This document shows positions 30,944 to 39,441 of a DNA stretch of 47,304 nt, piece after piece. This DNA is from an uncultured Clostridia bacterium (lineage in GTDB: Bacteria; Bacillota; Clostridia; TANB77; CAG-508). Below the pieces are notes generated by a model. It searched no databases. It was not told the origin of the DNA and worked only from the letters and a program-made list of their open reading frames with translations. Positions within the stretch are counted from its first letter, which is position 1; each line of letters starts with the position of its first letter. The DNA lies in the NCBI GenBank assembly GCA_934149275.1, contig CAKPEG010000013.1, forward strand, positions 1 to 47,304, given 5' to 3'. The position numbers were made by a program, and so were the translations under genes.

Positions 30944-31270
30944 AAAGTATTTACTTTTGGCAATAGTTTTGATATAACATAATACAGCAATAGGTTATGT
31001 AAATTATACATAAGTACAGCTTTTAAACTGTAATGCTGATTATTTGAAATTTGTTTAATTTATAAAGATGTTTATATCATAGAAAAGTTTGAAAAACTTT
31101 TCTATGAATTTAAATATATTGTGAAGAAATTTGTGAAAAATTTCGTGTGCGAACATGGTGTACACTTAATAAAATGTTATAAATGTTCACTTTTGTTCTA
31201 TAAATGATAAATTTTGATTTGCTAATTATAGCATGATGAATGTAGTATTTCGAATGGGGGACAAAATATA
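30944..31270. other. Intergenic region between spoIIM and xerD
   Basis: No gene. It holds a 7-bp inverted repeat (TTATGTA 30995-31001 / TACATAA 31007-31013), a strong stem at 31078-31106, and a motif near 31174-31205 (ATGTTATAAAT...CTTTT-TTCTA) that recurs upstream of the last gene in the window. No clear two-box promoter was found. Confidence 0.5.
31078..31106. terminator. Hairpin downstream of spoIIM
   Basis: CATAGAAAAGTTT (31078-31090) is exactly complementary to AAACTTTTCTATG (31094-31106), a 13-bp stem. It is followed by an AT-rich but broken T-tract, so it is a probable terminator or end-protecting stem. Confidence 0.55.
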
Positions 31271-32152
31271 ATGGAAAAACAAATAAAACTTTTCTTAGAA
31301 TTTTTAGAGAATGATAAAAAATTATCTGCAAATACATTGCAGTCTTATAGAAGAGATATTGTACAATTTCAAGAATATCTAGATAACGAAGGATTGATTT
31401 ATTCAAAATTAGGTCAACAAGAGATAAAAGATTACATTGAACATTTAAAAAAGATAGGAAAGAAAACTTCTACAATCTCTAGAAATTTGGCATCTATTAG
31501 ATCTTTTTATCAATTTCAATTGCGTGTTAAGAAGGTTAAAAAAGATCCAACAGAGGGAATGCAATCTCCTAAAATTGAGAAAAAAGCACCTAGTATTTTG
31601 TCTTCAGAAGAGGTTGAATTATTACTTGAACAACCAAAGGATGTTGATTTAAAAGGAATTAGAGATAAGGCAATGCTTGAATTTGCTTATGCTACTGGTA
31701 TGAGGGTTACAGAAATTATTTCTTTAAATATTGAAGATGTTAATTTTGACAAAGCTTTTGTTACTTGTACAAATGGGGTTAAGAAGAGAAATATCCCTCT
31801 TGGAAATTTATCTATAAAAGCTTTAGATGAATATATAAAAAATGCTAGACCATATATGATAAAAAAAGAAGACGAAAAAGCTTTGTTTGTTAATGTTAAT
31901 GGTAAGAGATTAACAAGACAGGGATTTTGGAAAATTATAAAATATTATAAAGAACAAGCTCATATAACTAAGGATATTACTCCTCATGTTTTGAGACATT
32001 CTTTTGCGACTCATCTTTTACAAAATGGTGCTGATTTAAAGTCTATTCAAATGATGTTAGGTCATTCTGATATTTCATCAACACAAGTATATATGAAATT
32101 TCAAGATGAGACATTAAAGAGTGTTTACCATAAAGCTCATCCACGTGCTTAA
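31271..32152 (+). CDS. xerD: Tyrosine recombinase XerD/XerC-like
   Basis: A 293-residue recombinase with the SAM-like N-terminal core-binding domain (KLSANTLQSYRRDIVQFQEY) and a catalytic domain containing Arg145 (TGMRVTEI), HVLRH with His239, Arg242 and His243, His265 (GHSDISS) and the nucleophile Tyr274. Length matches chromosomal XerC/D (about 295-300). Its position after spoIIM supports a chromosome-dimer-resolution role rather than a phage integrase. No dif site was identified in the window. Confidence 0.9.
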   Translation: MEKQIKLFLEFLENDKKLSANTLQSYRRDIVQFQEYLDNEGLIYSKLGQQEIKDYIEHLKKIGKKTSTISRNLASIRSFYQFQLRVKKVKKDPTEGMQSPKIEKKAPSILSSEEVELLLEQPKDVDLKGIRDKAMLEFAYATGMRVTEIISLNIEDVNFDKAFVTCTNGVKKRNIPLGNLSIKALDEYIKNARPYMIKKEDEKALFVNVNGKRLTRQGFWKIIKYYKEQAHITKDITPHVLRHSFATHLLQNGADLKSIQMMLGHSDISSTQVYMKFQDETLKSVYHKAHPRA

Positions 32153-32183
32153 TTTTGGAATAAATTGTTTATATATGTATATA

Positions 32184-32225
32184 AAGAAATCTTAGTAATT
32201 TTATTATTGAGATTTCTTGCATTTT
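32184..32225 (+). terminator. Terminator of xerD
   Basis: AAGAAATCTTAGTAAT pairs with ATTATTGAGATTTCTT (16 pairs including G-U) around TTT, followed by GCATTTT. Confidence 0.7.
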
Positions 32226-32239
32226 CCAAGATTGTCTAC

Positions 32240-32268
32240 TTGACAAAACATTTTAATCCATATAAAAT
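32240..32268 (+). promoter_or_regulatory. Promoter of rny
   Basis: TTGACA (32240-32245), 17-base spacer, TAAAAT (32263-32268); TATAAA at 32261-32266 overlaps. A leader of about 90 bases follows. Confidence 0.7.
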
Positions 32269-32366
32269 AGATATGGTTAGAATTAAAATATAAAATTTAT
32301 TTATGTTGTAAAATTTATATATTTAATGAACATTGAAAATTTAATAGGAAAAGAGGTTGATTATGA

Positions 32367-33911
32367 ATGGGTGAAGTACTTATTGTTATAATTACTCTTT
32401 TAATCTCAGCAGCAATATTCATACCTTTAGGAATTACTATAAGAAAAAGAATTGCTGAATCTAAAATTCAAAGTGCTGAAAATGAAGCTAAAAGATTACT
32501 TGAGAATGTGAAAATAGAAGCAGAAAATACTAAGAGGGAAGAAATTTTTAAAGCAAAAGAAGAAATGCTTAAACTTAGAAATGATTTAGATCAAGAGATT
32601 AAAGAGAGGAGAGCGGAAGTTGGACAACAGGAAAGAAGATTAATTCAAAAAGAAGAAAACTTAGATAGAAGAGTTCAATCTTTAGAAGATAAGGAAAAAG
32701 ACTTAGATAAGAGAATTGTTGAAAACGATGCTATAAGACAAGAATTAGAGGATAAAAAGGCTGAGGAGGTTGCAGAGTTACAACGTATTTCTGGATTGAC
32801 TGTTGACCAAGCTAAAAAACAATTATTAGATTCTTTAGAAAATGAGATTATTCCTGAAAAGGCTCAAATGATTAAAGATTTTGAGAATAAATATAAAGAG
32901 GATTCTTCAAAAATCGCCAAAGAAATGGTTTGCTATGCAATTCAAAAATGTGCAGCAGATCATACTTCTGAAACTACAGTATCTGTTGTTTCATTACCAA
33001 GTGATGAAATGAAAGGTAGAATTATTGGTAGAGAGGGAAGAAATATAAAAACTCTTGAAACATTAACAGGAATAGACTTAATTATTGATGATACACCAGA
33101 AGCTGTTATTATTTCTGGATTTGATCCGCTTAGAAGAGAAGTAGCTAGAATTGCTCTTGAAAAACTTTTAGAGGATGGAAGAATTCATCCTGCTAAAATT
33201 GAGGAAATGGTTGAAAAGGCCAAAGAAGAAGTCGAAGCAATCATTAAAGAAGAAGGAGAAAGAGCTGTTTTAGAAACAGGTGTAAATGGTTTACATCCAG
33301 ATGTTATTAAACTTCTAGGTAAATTGAAGTATAGAACAAGCTATGGTCAAAATGTATTAAATCATTCTATAGAAGTTTCAAACCTTGCTAGAATTATGGC
33401 TGAAGAATTAGGATTAAATCCTAAATTAGCTAGAAGAGCTGGTTTGTTACACGATATTGGAAAAGCTTTAGATCACGATATGGAGGGTACTCATGTTGAG
33501 ATTGGTGTTGATATATTAAAACGTTATAAAGAAAATGATTTAGTTATTAATGCTGTTGAAGCTCATCATGGTGATGTTGAACCTAAGAGCTTAGAGGCTG
33601 TTTTAGTACAAGCTGCTGATGCAATTTCTGCATCAAGACCTGGTGCTAGAAGAGAGACTATTGAGACATACATTAAGAGATTACAGGAATTAGAAACAAT
33701 TGCTGATTCATTTAATGGTGTTGATAAGTCATTTGCTATCCAAGCTGGTAGAGAGATTAGATTAATTGTTAAACCTGATAAGATTTCAGATAATGATATG
33801 GTTATTTTAGCAAGAGATGTTGCTAAGAAAATCGAAGCTGAAATGGAATATCCAGGACAAATTAAAGTTAATGTAATTCGTGAGACAAGAGCTATAGAAT
33901 ATGCAAAATAA
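32367..33911 (+). CDS. rny: Ribonuclease Y
   Basis: A 514-residue membrane-anchored endoribonuclease that starts mRNA decay. N-terminal transmembrane helix (2-24), long coiled coil (about 30-150), KH domain (GRIIGREGRNIKTLETLTGI, about 213-232, plus the following strands) and HD domain (GLLHDIGKALDHD with His362-Asp363; AHHGDVEP further on). Length matches the family (about 515-520). The start is ATG 32367 after AAGAGG; the ATG four bases earlier runs into a stop at once. Confidence 0.96.
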   Translation: MGEVLIVIITLLISAAIFIPLGITIRKRIAESKIQSAENEAKRLLENVKIEAENTKREEIFKAKEEMLKLRNDLDQEIKERRAEVGQQERRLIQKEENLDRRVQSLEDKEKDLDKRIVENDAIRQELEDKKAEEVAELQRISGLTVDQAKKQLLDSLENEIIPEKAQMIKDFENKYKEDSSKIAKEMVCYAIQKCAADHTSETTVSVVSLPSDEMKGRIIGREGRNIKTLETLTGIDLIIDDTPEAVIISGFDPLRREVARIALEKLLEDGRIHPAKIEEMVEKAKEEVEAIIKEEGERAVLETGVNGLHPDVIKLLGKLKYRTSYGQNVLNHSIEVSNLARIMAEELGLNPKLARRAGLLHDIGKALDHDMEGTHVEIGVDILKRYKENDLVINAVEAHHGDVEPKSLEAVLVQAADAISASRPGARRETIETYIKRLQELETIADSFNGVDKSFAIQAGREIRLIVKPDKISDNDMVILARDVAKKIEAEMEYPGQIKVNVIRETRAIEYAK

Positions 33912-33941
33912 AATGGCAAATTTTAAAAGTTTGTTTTAAAT

Positions 33942-33978
33942 AAAAAACATTAGTTATTTATATAGCTAATGTTTTTTT
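33942..33978 (+). terminator. Terminator of rny
   Basis: AAAAAACATTAG (33942-33953) pairs with CTAATGTTTTTT (33966-33977) and extends into a T-run. Confidence 0.85.
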
Positions 33979-34028
33979 GTTTTATGATACTTATTTCCAA
34001 ATATAGTTGGAAGATACATAAAATTTTA

Positions 34029-34063
34029 TAAAAAACAGTAGATTTTAAATCTATTGTTTTTTT
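34029..34063 (+). terminator. Second terminator after rny
   Basis: AAAAACAGTAGATTT pairs with AAATCTATTGTTTTT around one T, followed by further Ts; an almost continuous hairpin. Confidence 0.75.
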
Positions 34064-34116
34064 AGTTTAAGATTTTTTTAAGTTTAATTTAAGATTTGTT
34101 TATTAAAATATCGATA

Positions 34117-34145
34117 TTGACAAATGACATCGTGTCATTTATAAT
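34117..34145 (+). promoter_or_regulatory. Promoter of the TetR/ABC exporter operon
   Basis: Consensus TTGACA (34117-34122), 17-base spacer, TATAAT (34140-34145). Confidence 0.85.
34122..34140. promoter_or_regulatory. TetR-type operator filling the promoter spacer
   Basis: AAATGACA (34122-34129), TCG, TGTCATTT (34133-34140): a perfect 8-bp palindrome lying exactly between the -35 and -10 boxes. A repressor bound here would block RNA polymerase; the TetR protein encoded next is the expected ligand-responsive binder (autorepression, inferred). Confidence 0.8.
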
Positions 34146-34173
34146 TCCTATATAAATAAAAAGGAGGGAGAAT

Positions 34174-34782
34174 ATGCCTAAGAGTACATTTTATAATTTA
34201 CCTAAAGAAAAACAGGATAAAGTACTTGAGGCAGCTAAAAAGGAGTTTTTTAGAGCTGAAGATGGCGAGATTTTAATAAAAAATATTGTCGTTGATGCTA
34301 AAATTCCAAGAGGAAGTTTTTATCAATATTTTGAGTCAAAAGATGATTTGGTTGAATTTTTAATAAAGAATCATTTAAAAAATACTGAGGAAAGATTTTG
34401 CTTGCTTATTGATAAAAATGGTGGTGATATTTTAGCAGCTTTTGAAGAGATGTTTAACAGAATTATCGATAAACAAAAAATGGATGGTGTTAATAAAGAA
34501 AGAAAGGTTATGGAACATATTAAAAAACTTCAAGAGAAATATGGGTGCCAAAGTGCTGTAAAAGAATTCCCAAAGGAAATGACTGACACTGTTTTATTAA
34601 ATCATATTGATAAATCTAAATATAAAATTAGTACATCAGAGGACTTGGCAAGTGTATATCATATTATTATGGGTATGATGATAAAAAATGCTATTGATTT
34701 TAAAAATGGAGATTCTAAAGAAGAAACTAAAAAGGCATTTAAACGTGATTTAGATTATTTAAGATATGGTGTTATGAAATAA
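34174..34782 (+). CDS. TetR/AcrR-family transcriptional regulator
   Basis: A 202-residue regulator. The N-terminal helix-turn-helix domain reads FYNLPKEKQDKVLEAAKKEF ... IVVDAKIPRGSFYQYFESKD (residues 5-61), the standard TetR DNA-binding block. The C-terminal ligand domain is variable, as usual. It leads an operon with two ABC exporter half-transporters (next ATG 24 bases after the stop) and has a perfect palindrome in its promoter, so it probably represses its own operon until an exporter substrate binds. Confidence 0.92.
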   Translation: MPKSTFYNLPKEKQDKVLEAAKKEFFRAEDGEILIKNIVVDAKIPRGSFYQYFESKDDLVEFLIKNHLKNTEERFCLLIDKNGGDILAAFEEMFNRIIDKQKMDGVNKERKVMEHIKKLQEKYGCQSAVKEFPKEMTDTVLLNHIDKSKYKISTSEDLASVYHIIMGMMIKNAIDFKNGDSKEETKKAFKRDLDYLRYGVMK

Positions 34783-34806
34783 ATTTAAAGAAAGGAATAG
34801 AAAATA

Positions 34807-37059
34807 ATGTTTAAAATTTTACTGAAGTTAAGAAAAGCATGGAAATCTGTTTTGATTGTTGTTGTTTTACTTGTTGTTCAAGCAATGGGTGAACTTGCAT
34901 TACCTGATTACACTTCAAAAATCGTTAATGTAGGTATTCAACAAGGTGGTATTGAATCTTGTGTTCCTGATGCTATAAGGGAAGAATCAATGCAAAACAT
35001 TTTACTTGCTACAGAGGATGATGATTGCATTTTAGATAAATATACTTTATTATCTAAATCAAATTTAAGTAGTGAGGATTATGAAAAAGATTTAAAAAAA
35101 TATCCAGCTTTAGAGAATGAAAATATTTACGTTTTAAATAAAATCTCAAAAGAGGATAGAGAAAAATTAGAAGGAATAATGGCTAAACCACTTGTTATGA
35201 TGTATGTTATACAAGATTCTGAAAAGTCAGAGCCTATGAAACAATATGTTATTGCAAGTTTGCCTGCTGAAGTTCAATCAGCATTCCAAAATATGAGTTT
35301 AATTGATATTATTAAGGCTATGCCAGAAGAGCAGAGCAAGCAAATGATTGATAATTTTGGAAAGCAAATTGAGGATAAAGTTGGAGGAATGATTGATCAA
35401 TCTGCTATTACTGCTGTTAAAGCAGAATATACTGCTATTGGTATGGATACTGATAAAATTCAGGCAAGTTATATTTGGAAATCTGGATTTAAAATGTTAG
35501 GTGTAGCTTTCTTGATAATGCTAGCTGGTGTTACTGTAATGTTCTTCTCATCAGGAATGGCTTGTAAGCTTGGTAAGTATTTGAGAGATGAAGTGTTTGA
35601 AAAGGTTCTTAAATATTCAACTAAAGAGTTTAGAGAATTTTCTACAGCTTCATTAATTACAAGAAGTACAAATGATATTCAACAGATTCAGGGTATGATT
35701 CAAATGCTATTTAGAACTGTTGTGTTTGCTCCTATTATGGGAATTGGTGGTTTAATTAGAGTTATTACTAAGAGTAGTACATCAATGGTATGGATTATTG
35801 GTTTTGCAATTTTATGTATTTTAGCAATTGTTATTGTTTTATTTATTGTTGCTATGCCTAAATTTAAAAAGTTGCAGACTTTAATTGATAAAATTAACTT
35901 GGTTGCTAGAGAAATTTTAACTGGTTTACCTGTTATCAGAGCTTTTCATAAGGAAGAAGCTGAAGAGAAGAGATTTGACAAGGCAAATCTTGATTTAACT
36001 AAGGTTAATATTTTCGTTAATAGAGTTATGTCATTTATGATGCCTTTACTTATGTTTATAATGAATGGTATTGCTCTTATGATCGTATGGTTTGGTAGCC
36101 ATAATATTGATTCTGGAATCATGCAGGTTGGAGATATGATGGCAATTATTCAATATACAATGCAAATTGTTATGGCATTCTTAATGTTATCAATGATTTC
36201 TATAATGCTTCCAAGAGCTGCTATTTCTGCTAACAGAATTAATGAGATTTTGGATACAGATTTGAGTATTAAAGATAAAGAAGAAACAAAGAATTTTGAT
36301 GAGACTAAAAAAGGTTTAGTTGAATTTAAAAATGTTTCTTTCAGATATCCTGATGCTGATATGGAAATTTTGACTGATATTAATTTTACTGCTGAGCCAG
36401 GAAAGACTACAGCGATAATAGGAAGCACTGGTAGTGGTAAGTCTACAATAGTTAATTTGATTCCTAGGTTTTATGATGTAACTGGTGGAGAACTTTGTGT
36501 TGATGGAGTTAATATTAAAGATGTTACTCAAAAAGATTTAAGAAATATTATAGGATTTGTTCCTCAAAAAGGTGTGTTGTTTTCTGGTACAATTGAATCA
36601 AATATAAAATTTGCAGATGAGAATATGGGTGATGAGCAAATGATTAGAGCTGCTGAAATTGCTCAAGCTACTGAGTTTATTGAATCTAAACCAGAGAAAT
36701 ATCAAGCACCTATTTCTCAAGGTGGTACGAACGTTTCTGGAGGTCAAAAGCAAAGATTATCAATTGCTAGAGCTATTGCTTCAGATCCTGAAATATATAT
36801 TTTTGATGATAGTTTTTCTGCTTTGGATTATAAAACAGATTGTGTTTTAAGAGAAGAGTTAGCCAAGGTTACGAAGGATAAGACTGTTATAATTGTTGCT
36901 CAAAGAATTAACACAGTTTTAAATGCTGATCAGATTATTACTTTAGAAGATGGAAAGATTGTTGGTAAAGGTACTCACGAAGAATTGATGAAGAATTGTG
37001 AGACATATAGACAGATTGCTTTATCTCAATTATCAGAAGAAGAATTAAGTAGGAAATAG
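34807..37059 (+). CDS. ABC exporter half-transporter with degenerate ATP site (subunit 1)
   Basis: A 750-residue membrane/ATPase fusion. TM1 (about 12-30) is followed by an extracytoplasmic insertion of about 180 residues before the remaining five helices, hence the greater length than the usual 580. The ATPase has Walker A GSTGSGKST (539-547) and a canonical signature VSGGQ (643-647), but Walker B ends FDD (Asp668 in place of catalytic Glu) and the switch residue is Gln699 instead of His (VAQR). Its own site is therefore degenerate, while its SGGQ serves the partner's active site. Typical of heterodimeric multidrug or peptide exporters of Firmicutes. Pairs with the gene 20 bases downstream. 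Confidence 0.92.
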   Translation: MFKILLKLRKAWKSVLIVVVLLVVQAMGELALPDYTSKIVNVGIQQGGIESCVPDAIREESMQNILLATEDDDCILDKYTLLSKSNLSSEDYEKDLKKYPALENENIYVLNKISKEDREKLEGIMAKPLVMMYVIQDSEKSEPMKQYVIASLPAEVQSAFQNMSLIDIIKAMPEEQSKQMIDNFGKQIEDKVGGMIDQSAITAVKAEYTAIGMDTDKIQASYIWKSGFKMLGVAFLIMLAGVTVMFFSSGMACKLGKYLRDEVFEKVLKYSTKEFREFSTASLITRSTNDIQQIQGMIQMLFRTVVFAPIMGIGGLIRVITKSSTSMVWIIGFAILCILAIVIVLFIVAMPKFKKLQTLIDKINLVAREILTGLPVIRAFHKEEAEEKRFDKANLDLTKVNIFVNRVMSFMMPLLMFIMNGIALMIVWFGSHNIDSGIMQVGDMMAIIQYTMQIVMAFLMLSMISIMLPRAAISANRINEILDTDLSIKDKEETKNFDETKKGLVEFKNVSFRYPDADMEILTDINFTAEPGKTTAIIGSTGSGKSTIVNLIPRFYDVTGGELCVDGVNIKDVTQKDLRNIIGFVPQKGVLFSGTIESNIKFADENMGDEQMIRAAEIAQATEFIESKPEKYQAPISQGGTNVSGGQKQRLSIARAIASDPEIYIFDDSFSALDYKTDCVLREELAKVTKDKTVIIVAQRINTVLNADQIITLEDGKIVGKGTHEELMKNCETYRQIALSQLSEEELSRK

Positions 37060-37079
37060 AAAGGAAGTGAGAACAAATA

Positions 37080-38942
37080 ATGAGCGAAAAAGATTTAAAG
37101 AAAATTAAGAAAAAGCCAATGAGAGGCGGACCTGGAGGTCATGGTCCTGCTGGAGCTGGAGAAAAAGCTAAAGATTTCAAAGGTACATTAAATAAATTAA
37201 TGAAAAGATATTTAGGCGATTATAAATGGAAGTTAATTATTGTTTTCATTTTCGCTATTGCTGGAACAATTTTTACAATTGTTGGACCTAAGATTTTAGG
37301 TAAGGCTACTACAGAAATTTATACAGGTATTGTTAAGAAGATTTCTGGAACTGGTGGAATAGATTTTGATTATATATTCCGTATTATTATGATTTTGGTT
37401 ACATTGTATGTTATTAGTGCTCTTTGTTCATTAGTTCAAAGCCTTGTAATGACGGATGTTTCACAAAAATTGACTTATAGATTAAGAGATGAACTATCTA
37501 AGAAAATTCATAAATTGCCTATGAACTTCTTTGATAAGCAAAGTAAGGGTGATGTTTTATCAATATTAACAAATGATATTGATACTTTTGGACAGAGTTT
37601 TAATCAAAGTATTACTGAAATAATTACAGCGGTTTGTACTGTTGTTGGTATATTGATTATGATGATTTCAATTAATATTCCTATGACATTTATTTCTTTA
37701 TTAATTTTGCCTATTGCTGCTTTTGTTGTAAAGAATATTGTTGGTAGATCTCAAAAATACTTTACTGCTCAACAAGATATTTTGGGTGAAGTTAATGGTC
37801 AAGTTGAAGAGGTTTATGGTGGACAAAGTATTATAAAGGCTTTTAATAGAGAAGATGAAGTTATAAAAGAATTTAAAGAGAAGAATCAAAAGTTGTATTC
37901 AGCTGGATGGAAATCTCAATTTATGGGTGGATTTATGTATCCGGTTATGAATTTTATTAGTAATTTAGGATATGTTGCTGTTGCAATTGTTGGCGGATAT
38001 TTTGTTATTAACGGACAAATTCAAGTTGGTGATATTCAATCTTTTGTTCAATATAATAAACAATTCACTAGACCTATTGGTGAGATTGCTCAGGTTATGA
38101 CTCAGATTCAGACTATGATTGCTGCTTTGGAAAGAGTTTTGAAATTCTTAGATGAAGAAGAAGAGAAAGATGCTGTTTCTAATCCCGTTGATGTGGATTC
38201 ATTAAAAGGAAATATCAAATTTGAGCATGTTAAATTTGGTTATAATCCTGATAAAATAGTTATTAATGATTTTAATGCTGATGTAAAAGATGGTCAGAAG
38301 ATTGCTATTGTTGGGCCAACTGGTGCTGGTAAAACTACACTTGTTAAATTGCTTATGAGATTTTATGATTTAAATGACGGTAAAATTACTATTGATGGAT
38401 ATGATATAAAGGATTTCAAGAAGGGCGATTTAAGAAAGCACTTTGGTATGGTTCTTCAAGATACATGGTTGTTTAGTGGAACTATAAAGGATAATATTAA
38501 GTATAGTAAGCCTGATGCTACTGATGATGAGGTTATTGAGGCTGCTAAGGCTGCTCATGTTCATCACTTTATTAAGACTTTACCTAATTCTTATAATATG
38601 GTACTTAATGAGGAAACAAGTAATATTTCTGCAGGTCAGAAGCAGTTGTTGACTATTGCTCGTGTTATTTTGGCTGATCCTAAGATTTTGATTTTGGATG
38701 AGGCTACGAGTTCAATTGATACTAGAACTGAGATTCAGATTCAGGCTGCTATGGATAATTTGATGAAGGGTAGAACGAGTTTTATTATTGCTCATAGGTT
38801 GTCTACTATTAAGAATGCTGATATGATTTTAGTTATTAATAATGGTGATATTGTTGAGCAGGGTACTCATGATGAGTTGCTTGCAAAGGATGGGTTCTAT
38901 GCAACGTTGTATAATTCACAGTTTGATGAAGAAGAGGAATAA
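37080..38942 (+). CDS. ABC exporter half-transporter with canonical ATP site (subunit 2)
   Basis: A 620-residue fusion of six transmembrane helices and an ATPase, with a Lys/Gly/Pro-rich cytoplasmic N-terminus (KKIKKKPMRGGPGGHGPAGA). Walker A GPTGAGKTT (412-420), Walker B LDE with the catalytic Glu541, and switch His572 (IAHR) are intact. Its signature is ISAGQ (516-520), a deviation from SGGQ. This mirrors subunit 1: the consensus site is built from this Walker A/B plus the partner's SGGQ, the degenerate site from the reverse. Substrate unknown; TetR control suggests drug or metabolite export. Confidence 0.93.
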   Translation: MSEKDLKKIKKKPMRGGPGGHGPAGAGEKAKDFKGTLNKLMKRYLGDYKWKLIIVFIFAIAGTIFTIVGPKILGKATTEIYTGIVKKISGTGGIDFDYIFRIIMILVTLYVISALCSLVQSLVMTDVSQKLTYRLRDELSKKIHKLPMNFFDKQSKGDVLSILTNDIDTFGQSFNQSITEIITAVCTVVGILIMMISINIPMTFISLLILPIAAFVVKNIVGRSQKYFTAQQDILGEVNGQVEEVYGGQSIIKAFNREDEVIKEFKEKNQKLYSAGWKSQFMGGFMYPVMNFISNLGYVAVAIVGGYFVINGQIQVGDIQSFVQYNKQFTRPIGEIAQVMTQIQTMIAALERVLKFLDEEEEKDAVSNPVDVDSLKGNIKFEHVKFGYNPDKIVINDFNADVKDGQKIAIVGPTGAGKTTLVKLLMRFYDLNDGKITIDGYDIKDFKKGDLRKHFGMVLQDTWLFSGTIKDNIKYSKPDATDDEVIEAAKAAHVHHFIKTLPNSYNMVLNEETSNISAGQKQLLTIARVILADPKILILDEATSSIDTRTEIQIQAAMDNLMKGRTSFIIAHRLSTIKNADMILVINNGDIVEQGTHDELLAKDGFYATLYNSQFDEEEE

Positions 38943-38954
38943 AATGATAATAAA

Positions 38955-38989
38955 GAAAAGGTCGAATCTATATGGTTTGATCTTTTTTT
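38955..38989 (+). terminator. Terminator of the ABC exporter operon
   Basis: AAAGGTCGAATC pairs with GGTTTGATCTTT with several G-U pairs, followed by Ts. Copy C of the hairpin repeat begins directly after it. Confidence 0.6.
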
Positions 38990-38995
38990 ATATGC

Positions 38996-39125
38996 GCACC
39001 AATATTATATTTGATTTTTTTGTTCCTTGCTAAAACATTTTCCCACCCCCTAAACTTCGTTTAGAAGGTTAGGGAAAAACTTTCAAACTGCGCGTCACTA
39101 AAAAAATCAAATATAATATTGGTGC
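38996..39125 (+). repeat. Hairpin repeat element, copy C
   Basis: 130 bases. The arms 38996-39021 and 39100-39125 are perfectly complementary over 26 bp (GCACCAATATTATATTTG then ATTTTTTT). The centre (TTCCTTGCTAAAACATTTTC ... CTTTCAAACTGCGCGTCAC) matches copy A almost base for base, with the inner hairpin damaged (ACCCCCTAAAC against GTTTAGAAGG). The arm sequence is not that of A or B. Confidence 0.9.
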
Positions 39126-39144
39126 TGTGTAATTATTGAAATAG

Positions 39145-39326
39145 TATATAATAGAAAATTTTCATATTAATTTTTTCACACCTTGCTGTCGCATTCCTCG
39201 GAATTTGAAAATAAAAATTTTCTATTTTTATTTTCAAATTGGGTAGAATGCTTCAATCGAACTCACTTCGTTCGTTTGGTCCCTGCGCGGTGATTCAAAA
39301 ATATAATATGAGAATTTTTCTATATA
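39145..39326 (+). repeat. Longer relative of the hairpin repeat element (copy E)
   Basis: 182 bases with imperfect outer arms of about 38 bases (39145-39182 / 39289-39326; TATATAATAGAAAATTTTC on the left). It shares CCTTGCT (39181-39187), ACTTCGTT and CTGCGCG (39283-39289) with copies A-C in the same order. It carries an additional hairpin: a perfect 16-bp stem (39202-39217 / 39225-39240), lengthened by GCATTC/GAATGC outside it, so the whole could fold as a three-way junction. Lies 20 bases after copy C and upstream of murI. Confidence 0.7.
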
Positions 39327-39343
39327 ATAATAAATTTCAATTC

Positions 39344-39372
39344 TTGCTTTATTATTATTTTATATATATAAT
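39344..39372 (+). promoter_or_regulatory. Promoter of the murI-lemA-DUF2207 operon
   Basis: TTGCTT (39344-39349), 17-base spacer, TATAAT (39367-39372), 70 bases before murI and just outside repeat copy E. Confidence 0.65.
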
Positions 39373-39441
39373 GTCTATGATTTTTTATTTAAAAGGGGAA
39401 AATTTTGAATCTTACCACTCGATTTTCGTCTTAGGAAAGGA

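Noticed and set aside
31149..31166. Possible LexA (SOS) box GCGAACATGGTGTAC
   Set aside because: Only the left half-site fits the CGAAC-N4-GTTCG type consensus; the right half does not.
22310..31270. Integrated element with att sites at tRNA-Leu
   Set aside because: No second copy of the tRNA 3' end was seen up to 31 kb, and the only recombinase is XerD-like by context; kept only as a loose hypothesis.
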